Below, piece after piece: positions 1 to 6,150 of a stretch of 7,246 nucleotides of DNA. The notes under the pieces were generated by a model that was not told where the DNA came from, did not search any database, and saw only the letters and a program-made list of their open reading frames with translations. The translations under genes were made by a program, and so were the position numbers. Numbering within the stretch: the first letter of the stretch is position 1; each line of letters begins with the position of its first letter. Source of the stretch: Pseudomonadota bacterium (GTDB taxonomy: Bacteria > Pseudomonadota > Alphaproteobacteria > Sphingomonadales > Sphingomonadaceae); contig CANJKQ010000040.1 of NCBI GenBank assembly GCA_947474905.1, positions 1 through 7,246 on the forward strand. Reading direction: 5' to 3'.

Positions 1-1
1 G

Positions 2-451
2 TTCGGCGTCAATGCGCTTTATGAGCGGGCCGATCGCTACGGTGGCCGTGTCTCGGCGCATAGTGTCGAACAGCGCATCGCCGAAGCCGATCGCCTGTCG
101 CTGGCGGTCGGGCTCGACATGGCCGAAGCCGGGTGGCGGCCGACCGTCGCCAACTATCTCGGCCGCGTCACCAAGCCCCGCATCCTCGAAGCGGTGCGTG
201 AAGGCGCCGGCGAGCGCGCCGCCCAACTCATCGCACATCTGAAGAAGGGCGACATGGCGACCGAAGCCGAACGTCTCCTCGCCGAGACGGGCTGGCTGCC
301 CGAACCGCTGCGCAATTCCGGCGCCGATGCCGAAAGCACCGAGGCGGACTCTGGCGAGGGCGACGAGGCGTTGCCGGACTTCCTCGACGGCGATGACGAG
401 GAGACCAACACCGATGATGAGGAGGAACGGCACCTCGCCGCCGCGGAGTGA
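2..451 (+). CDS. ParB-like partition/nucleoid protein, C-terminal part (5' end outside window)
   Basis: An open frame enters from the left edge and runs 149 codons to TGA at 449-451. The visible part is alpha-helical in character, with repeated charged helices such as ALYERADRYGGRVS and VEQRIAEADRLSLAVGLDM. It ends in a strongly acidic tail (residues about 105-149) rich in D and E, for example GDDEETNTDDEEE. The N-terminal ParB nuclease-like and helix-turn-helix regions would lie outside the window. The ParB call therefore rests on the look of this C-terminus and on the neighbours: I recall ParB-like genes just before the small ORF and the methyltransferase-helicase gene in alphaproteobacterial islands. 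If correct, it is a DNA-binding protein for partition or maintenance of the replicon. A strong terminator follows 25 bases after the stop, so it closes its own transcript. An unrelated helical, acid-tailed protein remains possible. Confidence 0.6.
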   Translation, partial: FGVNALYERADRYGGRVSAHSVEQRIAEADRLSLAVGLDMAEAGWRPTVANYLGRVTKPRILEAVREGAGERAAQLIAHLKKGDMATEAERLLAETGWLPEPLRNSGADAESTEADSGEGDEALPDFLDGDDEETNTDDEEERHLAAAE

Positions 452-476
452 CGGCGGTCCTCATCTGACTTGACGA

Positions 477-510
477 GCCCGGCGTCCCTTCGGGGGCGTC
501 GGGCTTTTTT
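477..510 (+). terminator. Intrinsic (rho-independent) terminator after the ParB-like gene
   Basis: A 12-bp stem (477-488 paired with 493-504, two G-T wobbles) closes on a TTCG tetraloop at 489-492 and is followed at once by six T (505-510). This is a textbook terminator on the + strand. On the opposite strand no T run follows the stem, so it appears one-directional. It separates the ParB-like transcript from the genes that follow. Confidence 0.9.
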
Positions 511-524
511 CATGCGCGCCGATC

Positions 525-617
525 GAGAGGGAGAGTTTGGCCCGGACGTGGCGAGCCGGACATGGAGGAGAGAGCGCCTGCCGGCTCTCCCGTTCCCTGC
601 TCTCCGGGAGTGGCCTC
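525..617 (+). promoter_or_regulatory. Structured 5' leader A, upstream of the 137-aa gene
   Basis: This 93-nt non-coding stretch lies between the terminator and the start codon at 618. It aligns by eye with leader B (1085-1180). The first 24 bases match at 19 positions (GAGAG-GAGAG---GGCC-GGACG). Both also contain GAGAGAGCGCC followed by a pyrimidine-rich TCCCG/GCTCTCC segment just before the Shine-Dalgarno sequence. GAGAGC at 570-575 can pair with GCTCTC at 599-604. The Shine-Dalgarno GGGAG is at 606-610, seven bases before the ATG. No clear -35/-10 pair is visible. It may be a transcribed RNA element, a promoter-operator repeat, or both. Confidence 0.55.
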
Positions 618-1031
618 ATGGCCGACTATTTCACCCATTTCTCATGCCTGCTCGATGTCGGCACGCCCGAGACCGCAGCCCGCGCGCTCGATCTCTACAA
701 CCAACTGTCCGAGGACGGAGCATCCGAGGAACCGCCGTCCGATGGCTTCCTCCTGTCCATCCAGCCCGAGCATGGCGGCTCCAAACTCTGGATGCGCGAC
801 GATGTCACCGGCGATCCCGAACGGCTGATCCAGTTCGTCATACGCTGCGCCGCCGAATTCCACCTCACCGGCCGATGGGGCTTTCAGTACGCCAACACCT
901 GCTCCCGGCCGCGTCTCGATGGCTTCGGTGGCGGCGCGCATGTCCTCGATCTCGCGACCGGCGAAACTGTGGCGTGGATCTATACCAACGGTTGGCTCGC
1001 CGAGGTGATCGATGGCGGCGATGGTGCCTGA
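618..1031 (+). CDS. Hypothetical protein, 137 aa (conserved-looking accessory gene)
   Basis: The ATG at 618 is preceded by GGGAG at 606-610 and gives MADYFTHFSCLLDVG, ending at TGA 1029-1031. I do not recognise the family. The protein is small, soluble-looking and mildly acidic, with no signal peptide or membrane segment. Its second half has a dense run of aromatic and glycine residues (WGFQYANTCSRPRLDGFGGG, residues about 88-107), then a short hydrophobic strand and a W-rich end (VAWIYTNGWLAEVI). This pattern suggests a compact alpha/beta domain. Sitting between a ParB-like gene and a methyltransferase-helicase gene, it may take part in DNA maintenance of the host element, but no function can be assigned. 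Longer open frames overlapping it in the same and other frames lack its start signal and look like high-GC shadows. Confidence 0.8.
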   Translation: MADYFTHFSCLLDVGTPETAARALDLYNQLSEDGASEEPPSDGFLLSIQPEHGGSKLWMRDDVTGDPERLIQFVIRCAAEFHLTGRWGFQYANTCSRPRLDGFGGGAHVLDLATGETVAWIYTNGWLAEVIDGGDGA

Positions 1032-1061
1032 CATCATCGAGACCATTGTCTGTCGCTTGAT

Positions 1062-1080
1062 GGCGCGGCCGGGCCGCGCC
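1062..1080 (+). terminator. GC-rich hairpin between the 137-aa gene and leader B
   Basis: GGCGCGGCC at 1062-1070 and GGCCGCGCC at 1072-1080 are perfect inverted arms around a single G. In RNA this gives at least seven G-C pairs with a five-base loop. It is followed by CCTT rather than a T run, so it would be a weak or factor-dependent terminator at best. Its place, 30 bases after a stop codon and 4 bases before leader B, mirrors the true terminator that precedes leader A. It could instead be a protein-binding palindrome. Confidence 0.4.
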
Positions 1081-1084
1081 CCTT

Positions 1085-1180
1085 GAGAGCGAGAGGAAGG
1101 CCGGGACGGGTTTGAGCCCGTCCGGTCCGAGAGAGAGCGCCGGCGGGCTTTCCCGCTCCGCTCTCCCGAGGACGTCTCCC
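1085..1180 (+). promoter_or_regulatory. Structured 5' leader B, upstream of the methyltransferase-helicase gene
   Basis: This 96-nt leader resembles leader A in sequence, length and position. It holds two clear hairpins. The first is a perfect 7-bp stem, GGACGGG (1104-1110) with CCCGTCC (1117-1123). The second is a compound stem: GAGAGCG (1133-1139) with CGCTCTC (1159-1165), enclosing GCGGG (1143-1147) with CCCGC (1152-1156). The second hairpin ends just before the Shine-Dalgarno GAGGA (1168-1172), which lies eight bases from the ATG at 1181. That position would suit control of translation, but this is inference. No promoter is obvious. Confidence 0.55.
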
Positions 1181-3460
1181 ATGAATGCTCACACCCTTGC
1201 GGCGGCGCTGCCGACCGCCGCCGATCAGCCGACCGACGCTGCCGCCATCCATGCCGCGGCACTTCTCCTCCTTCCTCACATCGAGCGCGGCGAGCGCATC
1301 GACGCCGCGGTCTTGCGCACCGCCATGGAGACCGCCTTCGGCGCGTCCGATACTGCCGGCGCCTGGGACTGGAAGGACGCCTATGACGCCTGCGAAGCCG
1401 CAACCGTCCTCATGCTCCGCAAATACGGAAAGGCGCTTTTGCGCAAAGCCGGGTCTCCGGCTGCGGCGGTTCCTCTGTTCGGCAAGATCGCGGGACTTCT
1501 GCCCACCCACACGCGCCGCTCCGAGGAGGCGCAGGCCTTCCAGCAATTCTCGACGCCGATCCCGCTCGGCCTGGCCGCGATCACTGCGGCCGCCATCACA
1601 CCCGCCGATCGCGTGCTCGAACCATCGGCCGGCACCGGCCTGCTCGCCATCCTCGCCGAGATCGCCGGCGGCACGCTTGTCCTCAACGAACTCGCCGAAA
1701 CCCGGGCCGCACTCATCTCCTCCCTCTTTCCGGCCATTCCCGTGACCCGCTTCGACGCAGCCCAGATCGACGATCATCTCGACCCGGCGACCGTCCCAAC
1801 AATCGTGGTGATGAACCCGCCATTCTCGGTCCTCGCCAATGTCGAGGGGCGTGTCGCCGACGCAGCCTATCGCCATCTCGCATCCGCGCTCGCGCGGCTC
1901 GCCGATGGCGGGCGCCTGGTCGCGATCACCGGCGCGAATTTCGGCCCCGACATACCGGCCTGGCGCGACGCCTTCGTCCGCCTGCAGGAGAGGGGCCGCG
2001 TCGTGTTCACCGCCGCCGTCCATGGCTCAGTCTATGCCAAGCACGGCACGACCGTCGAAACCCGGCTGACCGTGATCGACAAGATCCCGGCCGACGAGCC
2101 ATCCGCATTTCCGGCGTCCCCCGGCACCGCTCCCGACATCGCCACGCTGATGACGTGGATCGCCGAGCATGTGCCGCCGCGCCTGGCTGTCGCGCCTGCT
2201 GTTCAGGTCATGCCGACCGGCGCCACGCCGCGCACCGTTCGCGGCTATCTCGCGCGCACCGCGGCGACATCGGCGACCCGCGTGGGCCTCGCCGATCCCG
2301 AGGGCGTGCCGCTCGCCTATGAGACCGTCGACTGGACCCCGGCCGAGGGCGCCCGCCTCAGCGACGCGATCTACGAGCAATACGGATTGCAGACGATCCG
2401 TATTCCCGGCTCTCAGGCCCATCCCACCAAGCTCGTGCAATCCGCCGCCATGGCCTCGGTCGCCCCGCCCAAGCCGAGCTATCGGCCGACGCTGCCAGCG
2501 ACCATCATGGACTCGCTCTCAGACTCCCAGCTCGAAACCCTGATCTTCGCGGGCGAAGCCCATTCCGATTTTCTCGCAGGTTCCTGGACCATCGACGACA
2601 CTTTCGATGTCGTGGCGGCCGCCGCCGATGATGCAAACGGCGTCGTCCGCTTCCGCCGCGGCTTCTTCATCGGCGACGGCACCGGCGTCGGAAAGGGGCG
2701 CGAGTCGGCCAGCATCGTGCTCGACAACTGGATGCAGGGCCGGCGCAAGGCGGTCTGGATCTCCAAATCCGACAAGCTGATTGAGGATGCGCAGCGCGAC
2801 TGGTCCGCACTCGGCATGGAGCGCCTGCTGGTCACGCCGCTCTCGCGCTTCCCGCGGGGCAAGCCGATCGCTCTGCCGGAAGGCGTCCTATTTACAACCT
2901 ATGCCACGCTGCGTTCCGACGACCGCGGCGAGAAGGTTTCGCGGGTCAAGCAGATCGTCGAATGGTTGGGCTCCGATTTCGACGGAGTGATCATTTTCGA
3001 CGAGGCGCACGCGATGCAGAACGCTGGCGGCGGCAAGGGAGAACGGGGCGATGTCACGCCCTCGCAGCAAGGGCGCGCGGGGCTTCGCCTGCAGCACGCC
3101 TTGCCCAATGCCCGCGTCGTCTATGTCTCCGCCACCGGCGCCACCACGGTCCAGAACCTTGCCTACGCGCAGCGCCTCGGTCTGTGGGGTGGCGACGATT
3201 TTCCCTTCTCGACCCGCGCCGAGTTTGTCGAGGCGATCGAGGCCGGCGGCGTCGCGGCGATGGAGGTGCTTGCCCGCGACCTTCGCGCGCTCGGCCTCTA
3301 CACCGCCCGATCGCTGTCGTTCGACGGCGTCGAATATGAGCTGGTCGAGCACGAGCTGACCGCCGAGCAGCGGCGCATCTACGATGCTTATGCCGGCGCC
3401 TTCCAGGTCTTATGCGCAGCTGCGCATAAGATCGCTTATCGCGAGGTCGCGATAATGTGA
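1181..3460 (+). pseudogene. 5' part of a methyltransferase / strawberry-notch (SNF2-like) helicase gene, interrupted by a RIT element
   Basis: ATG at 1181 with GAGGA at 1168-1172 is preferred over an in-frame start at 1112, which lies inside the leader. The frame gives 759 aa. Residues about 115-330 form a class I SAM-dependent methyltransferase-like domain with motif I EPSAGTG (147-153) and motif IV NPPF (212-215), the form used by N6-adenine or glutamine methyltransferases. Residues about 440-743 begin a strawberry-notch/SNF2 ATPase: Walker A GDGTGVGK (498-505), DEAH box (607-610), motif III SATG (650-653). After AFQV at about 743 the sense changes abruptly into 16 codons read from the mobile element, then TGA. 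The second helicase lobe (motifs IV-VI) is missing, so the helicase should be inactive. The methyltransferase half could still be made. Full-length relatives, as I recall, are roughly twice this size. Likely role: DNA maintenance or modification of the host replicon. Confidence 0.8.
3409..3430. repeat. Perfect 22-bp palindrome at the left boundary
   Basis: CTTATGCGCAG at 3409-3419 is followed directly by its reverse complement CTGCGCATAAG at 3420-3430. It has the same length and the same outer bases (CTTAT...ATAAG) as the core sites at 3435-3456 and 7215-7236. Its half-site also resembles the inner motif of the left end, which reads TAATGCGCAGC on the - strand. No T run follows, so it is not a terminator. 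It probably represents an additional recombinase binding site, or the remains of an earlier insertion or exchange. No copy exists at the right end. Confidence 0.75.
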
Positions 3461-3471
3461 AGGAACGCGGC
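3434..3471 (+). repeat. Left terminal inverted repeat (IR-L), with palindromic core
   Basis: These 38 bases match the reverse complement of 7200-7237 at 36 positions, with differences at 3448 and 3458. Inside lies a 22-bp core at 3435-3456. Its arms TTATCGCGA (3436-3444) and TCGCGATAA (3447-3455) are perfect inverted copies around GG. Such a core flanked by inverted arms is what a pair of tyrosine recombinase protomers would bind. IR-L also supplies the last codons and stop of the truncated helicase frame. Confidence 0.9.
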
Positions 3472-3510
3472 AGCGGCGTGGAATTCTCCTAATGCGGTGC
3501 GATGTTGCTG

Positions 3511-3519
3511 CGCATTATT
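3511..3519 (-). repeat. Inner subterminal motif of the left end
   Basis: CGCATTATT here is an inverted copy of the AATAATGCG motif found at the other end and within the terminal repeats. Its ATAATG core (3513-3518, - strand) is exactly 55 bp inside the ATAATG of IR-L (3452-3457). The right end has the same 55-bp spacing. It is probably an accessory recombinase binding site. A further direct TAATGCG lies at 3490-3496. The remaining DNA between IR-L and ritA shows no other recognisable signal, and no convincing promoter. Confidence 0.6.
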
Positions 3520-3553
3520 TTGATTGCGAACCTCGGCGGTCTCTGGACCAGTT

Positions 3554-3557
3554 GAGG
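3554..3557 (+). promoter_or_regulatory. Ribosome binding site that sets the ritA start
   Basis: GAGG at 3554-3557 stands eight bases before ATG 3566. The frame also opens 42 bases earlier with a TTG at 3524, but no good Shine-Dalgarno precedes that codon and the added residues are not recombinase-like. The ATG is therefore chosen. Confidence 0.7.
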
Positions 3558-3565
3558 ATAAAAGC

Positions 3566-4798
3566 ATGTTGAAATTGCACGACGAGTTGATCGCCGAACT
3601 CTCGAATTTGCTCACGACGCAGAACTACAACTCGGTGGTCGTAGCGAACCATCGCCTCTACGCCCGCGCGTTTCTCGATTATCTGGCCGAGTGCGACGTG
3701 CAGGTGGAAACTGTGACGCTGGCTCAGGTCGATCAGTATCTTGCCTATGCAGTTCAGGACTTCGAAGCCCAGTACGGTCGGCCTCCCTGTGCGCGCTGGC
3801 AGATGTTGCCCCGCACGTCGATCAACAAGCTGCTCCGGCTTGCCCAAGGCAAATGGCCGCCCGAGCCGGAGATGACCGAACCGGAAACCGCGTATCGGCA
3901 GGCGATCTGCTGCGAATACGAGGCATGGCTGCGCGACGAGCGCGGTCTGGCAAGCGCTACCATCGCGGCGCTTATGTGGGAGGCACGGAACTTCCTGCGA
4001 TGGCAGTTCGAACGGGGCGGTGCTGCCAGCCTCGACACGTTGAGCATCGTGGAGGTCGATCTCTACATGGACATGCGCGCGCCTGGATTACGGCGCAAAT
4101 CATTGGCCGATGTCGCTGAGCGGCTCCGGTCGGTGGTGCGCTATCTGCATCGGACGAGGCGCATCCCGATGGATCTCACGCCGCACATCATCGGCCCCAT
4201 GCTCTACGCCTATGAAGACGTGCCCTCGACGCTGGACAAGAACCAAATCGCCGCTGTGTTGGCCGCGACGAAGGAGGACGGATCGCCGCGAGGTCTGCGC
4301 GATTATGGAATACTTCAACTGCTTGCCACATACGGGCTGCGGCAAGGTGAGATCTGCCGCCTTCGGCTTGAGGACGTGAACTGGCGCGGAGAATCCCTGC
4401 GTATCCGTCACACCAAGACCAATGCGTACTCCTACATGCCGCTATTGGCGCCGGTTGGTGAAGCGCTGCTCGACTATCTGCGTCATGGGCGCCCTCAGGT
4501 CGAGGGGCGAGAAATCTTTATCCGGTCCTGCGCGCCCTACATCGCAATGACAAACCTGTACGGCATGATCCGCGGGCGGTTAGCAGCCGCAGGCGTCGAG
4601 CCGCCGGGAAAGCGAGGGGCACATGTCTTCCGCCACGCGCGCGCGGTCGAAATGCTGCGGGCGTCGGTCCCGCAAAAGATCATCGGCGACGTGCTCGGGC
4701 ATCGATCCACCGAATCCACCAATGCCTATCTCAAGCTGGCGACAGATGATCTCCGAGCCGTGGCGCTCGATGTACCTGGCCTGGAGGTGCTGTCATGA
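3566..4798 (+). CDS. ritA: Tyrosine recombinase RitA (first of the RIT trio), 410 aa
   Basis: A phage-integrase-family site-specific recombinase, which breaks and rejoins DNA through a covalent 3'-phosphotyrosine link. The catalytic domain (about residues 220-400) holds all key residues: R259 in TYGLRQGEIC, K284 in HTKTN, H353 and R356 in HVFRHARA, H379 in LGHRS, and nucleophile Y388 in TNAYLKL. The N-terminus looks double: one helical SAM-like core-binding region at about 4-100 and a second at about 108-210 (EYEAWLRDERGLASATI, typical of that domain). At 410 aa it is longer than minimal Xer-type proteins of about 300 aa, consistent with the extra domain. Its stop overlaps the start of ritB by 4 bp. 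The family and trio assignment are firm; the naming follows gene order in RIT elements. Expected partners are RitB and RitC acting at the element ends. Confidence 0.9.
   Translation: MLKLHDELIAELSNLLTTQNYNSVVVANHRLYARAFLDYLAECDVQVETVTLAQVDQYLAYAVQDFEAQYGRPPCARWQMLPRTSINKLLRLAQGKWPPEPEMTEPETAYRQAICCEYEAWLRDERGLASATIAALMWEARNFLRWQFERGGAASLDTLSIVEVDLYMDMRAPGLRRKSLADVAERLRSVVRYLHRTRRIPMDLTPHIIGPMLYAYEDVPSTLDKNQIAAVLAATKEDGSPRGLRDYGILQLLATYGLRQGEICRLRLEDVNWRGESLRIRHTKTNAYSYMPLLAPVGEALLDYLRHGRPQVEGREIFIRSCAPYIAMTNLYGMIRGRLAAAGVEPPGKRGAHVFRHARAVEMLRASVPQKIIGDVLGHRSTESTNAYLKLATDDLRAVALDVPGLEVLS
4783..4798 (+). promoter_or_regulatory. ritA/ritB translational coupling junction
   Basis: GGAGG at 4783-4787 lies inside the end of ritA, seven bases before the ATGA at 4795-4798 that joins the ritB start to the ritA stop. 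The 16-base junction is nearly the same as the one at 6135-6150 (14 of 16 identical). It would couple translation of the two genes and keep their products in fixed proportion. Confidence 0.8.
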
Positions 4799-6150
4799 GC
4801 GCCTGGCACGATCCCGATTGCACCGTTGTTGACGCCTTCCTGGAAAAATCGCAGTTCCGGCCGGGAAGCAGACCGACTTATCGCTGGTTCCTTCGCAGCT
4901 TCGAGGATGTAGCCCGACGTCATCCGGCGGTTGACCGGCAGATGCTCGACGTCTGGCTGAAGGAAATGGAAAAATGTTGGCGAATGCCGACGCTGCTCAA
5001 TCAGGTCTGCATTGTCGATCGCTTCCTCGACCACCTCGTCGAAATCGGGCTGATCGCCGATAATCCCGTTGCCGTGCTTCGCCACCGGTACAACGTAAAA
5101 CAAAGCAAGCCGATCTGGCGAGCGTTGTCTTCCCCCAATCCCGACGAAGCCCTGGCCGCGTTACGACGCCCTGCTCCCTTCGGTAGCGCGCTGGGGGACT
5201 TCATGCGTGAGCATGTCGCGTTGATGCGCAGCCGGGGCTATCAGTATGAGACTCAGGCTCACTGGTTATTGCGGTTCGATCGGTTCCTCCAGGCGAACCC
5301 CGAACTTGCCCAGGCATCGCTTGAGACAATGCTGGCGCGCTGGGCAACTGCCAAGCCGACCCGCAATCACGCGGCTGAATGTCAGAAGCTGGGGCGCATC
5401 CTGACCAAGGCGCGGTATCGCCTTGATCCCAGCATCCCGCCAAAACGCTTCAACGCCCGGCCGGAGCGGGAAGTGGCGCGCGAGCATCGACGGCCGCATA
5501 TCTTCAGTCCGGCCGACGTCCGGCGGTTGCTCGATGTTGCCCGCTCGTATCCGTCGCCGGATGCTCCGCTGCGGCCAATGGTCCTCTACACGATGGTGGT
5601 TCTGGCCTACTGTGCCGGACTGCGCCGCAGTGAACTCGCCGGGCTTGATCTGGGTGACGTGGACCTTCAATCGGACACTATCACGATCCGGGAAACGAAG
5701 TTCTACAAGACCAGGATCTTGCCGCTAACCGGCAGCGTCATGGCCGAATTACGGGCCTATATCGATGCAAGGCGGCGCGCCGGCGCCCCGCAGGATCCGC
5801 GGTCCGGGCTCTTCTGGCACGAGCACTTCAATGATCGCTATACCCCCGTGACGGTCTCAACGATGATTACCAACGTCATGCGCCGCGCCGGGTTCAAGCC
5901 CACGACGGGGCGGGCGGGACCACGTGTTCATGACCTGCGCCACTCGATGGTCGTGAACCGAATCCTTCAATGGTATCGATCCGGCGTTAATCCGCAGGAC
6001 AAACTGCGCTTCCTCTCCACCTATATGGGTCACCGGGACATCAACTCCACGCTGGTCTACATCACTGTCACGCAGGACCTGCTGCAGGAAGCAAGCGAGC
6101 GGTTCCGTACCGTCGGCGCCCGATGCCTCACCGTGGAGGCGCGGTCATGA
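4795..6150 (+). CDS. ritB: Tyrosine recombinase RitB (second of the RIT trio), 451 aa
   Basis: The second phage-integrase-family recombinase. The start is fixed by the ATGA overlap with ritA and GGAGG at 4783-4787. The catalytic domain (about 235-435) is complete: R277 in CAGLRRSEL, K302 in ETKFYKTRILPL, H379 and R382 in VHDLRHSM, H413 in YMGHRD, Y422 in LVYITV. The N-terminal half again shows two helical core-binding-like stretches, about 5-105 and 130-225 (FMREHVALMRSRGYQYETQA begins the second). This makes it the longest of the three. Between the H-R and H-Y motifs is a longer insert (QWYRSGVNPQDKLRFLS) than in RitA or RitC. It presumably works with RitA and RitC in one synaptic complex. 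A 4-bp overlap links it to ritC. Confidence 0.9.
   Translation: MSAWHDPDCTVVDAFLEKSQFRPGSRPTYRWFLRSFEDVARRHPAVDRQMLDVWLKEMEKCWRMPTLLNQVCIVDRFLDHLVEIGLIADNPVAVLRHRYNVKQSKPIWRALSSPNPDEALAALRRPAPFGSALGDFMREHVALMRSRGYQYETQAHWLLRFDRFLQANPELAQASLETMLARWATAKPTRNHAAECQKLGRILTKARYRLDPSIPPKRFNARPEREVAREHRRPHIFSPADVRRLLDVARSYPSPDAPLRPMVLYTMVVLAYCAGLRRSELAGLDLGDVDLQSDTITIRETKFYKTRILPLTGSVMAELRAYIDARRRAGAPQDPRSGLFWHEHFNDRYTPVTVSTMITNVMRRAGFKPTTGRAGPRVHDLRHSMVVNRILQWYRSGVNPQDKLRFLSTYMGHRDINSTLVYITVTQDLLQEASERFRTVGARCLTVEARS
6135..6150 (+). promoter_or_regulatory. ritB/ritC translational coupling junction
   Basis: GGAGG at 6135-6139 is seven bases before the ATGA at 6147-6150. This selects ATG 6147 as the ritC start over an in-frame ATG at 6123. 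The junction repeats the ritA/ritB one almost base for base. Confidence 0.8.

Noticed and set aside
470..1060. 196-codon + strand frame overlapping the terminator, leader A and the 137-aa gene
   Set aside because: It starts inside a strong terminator and is arginine-rich and repetitive. The 618-1031 frame has the ribosome site and a plausible protein.
642..1403. Long open frame on the - strand across the 137-aa gene and the start of the methyltransferase gene
   Set aside because: It is low-complexity and arginine-rich, spans two better genes and a leader, and has no ribosome site. It is a high-GC shadow.
1034..2023. 329-codon - strand open frame inside the methyltransferase region
   Set aside because: It is antisense to a domain with clear EPSAGTG and NPPF motifs. 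Its own translation is G/R/D-rich without any recognisable fold.
3409..3430. Perfect palindrome read as a terminator of the truncated helicase transcript
   Set aside because: It lies inside the open frame, has no loop bases and no T run, and resembles the recombinase core sites.
3409..3519. Repeated short motifs at the left end as a CRISPR-like array
   Set aside because: The copies are inverted, few and unequal, with no regular spacers or cas genes.
3524..3565. TTG start extending RitA by 14 residues
   Set aside because: There is no good Shine-Dalgarno before it, and the ATG at 3566 has GAGG at ideal spacing.
3500..3565. Sigma70-type promoter for the rit operon
   Set aside because: Segments such as TTGCTG and CATTAT occur, but not as a -35/-10 pair at suitable spacing. 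CATTAT is better explained as the inverted inner recombinase motif.
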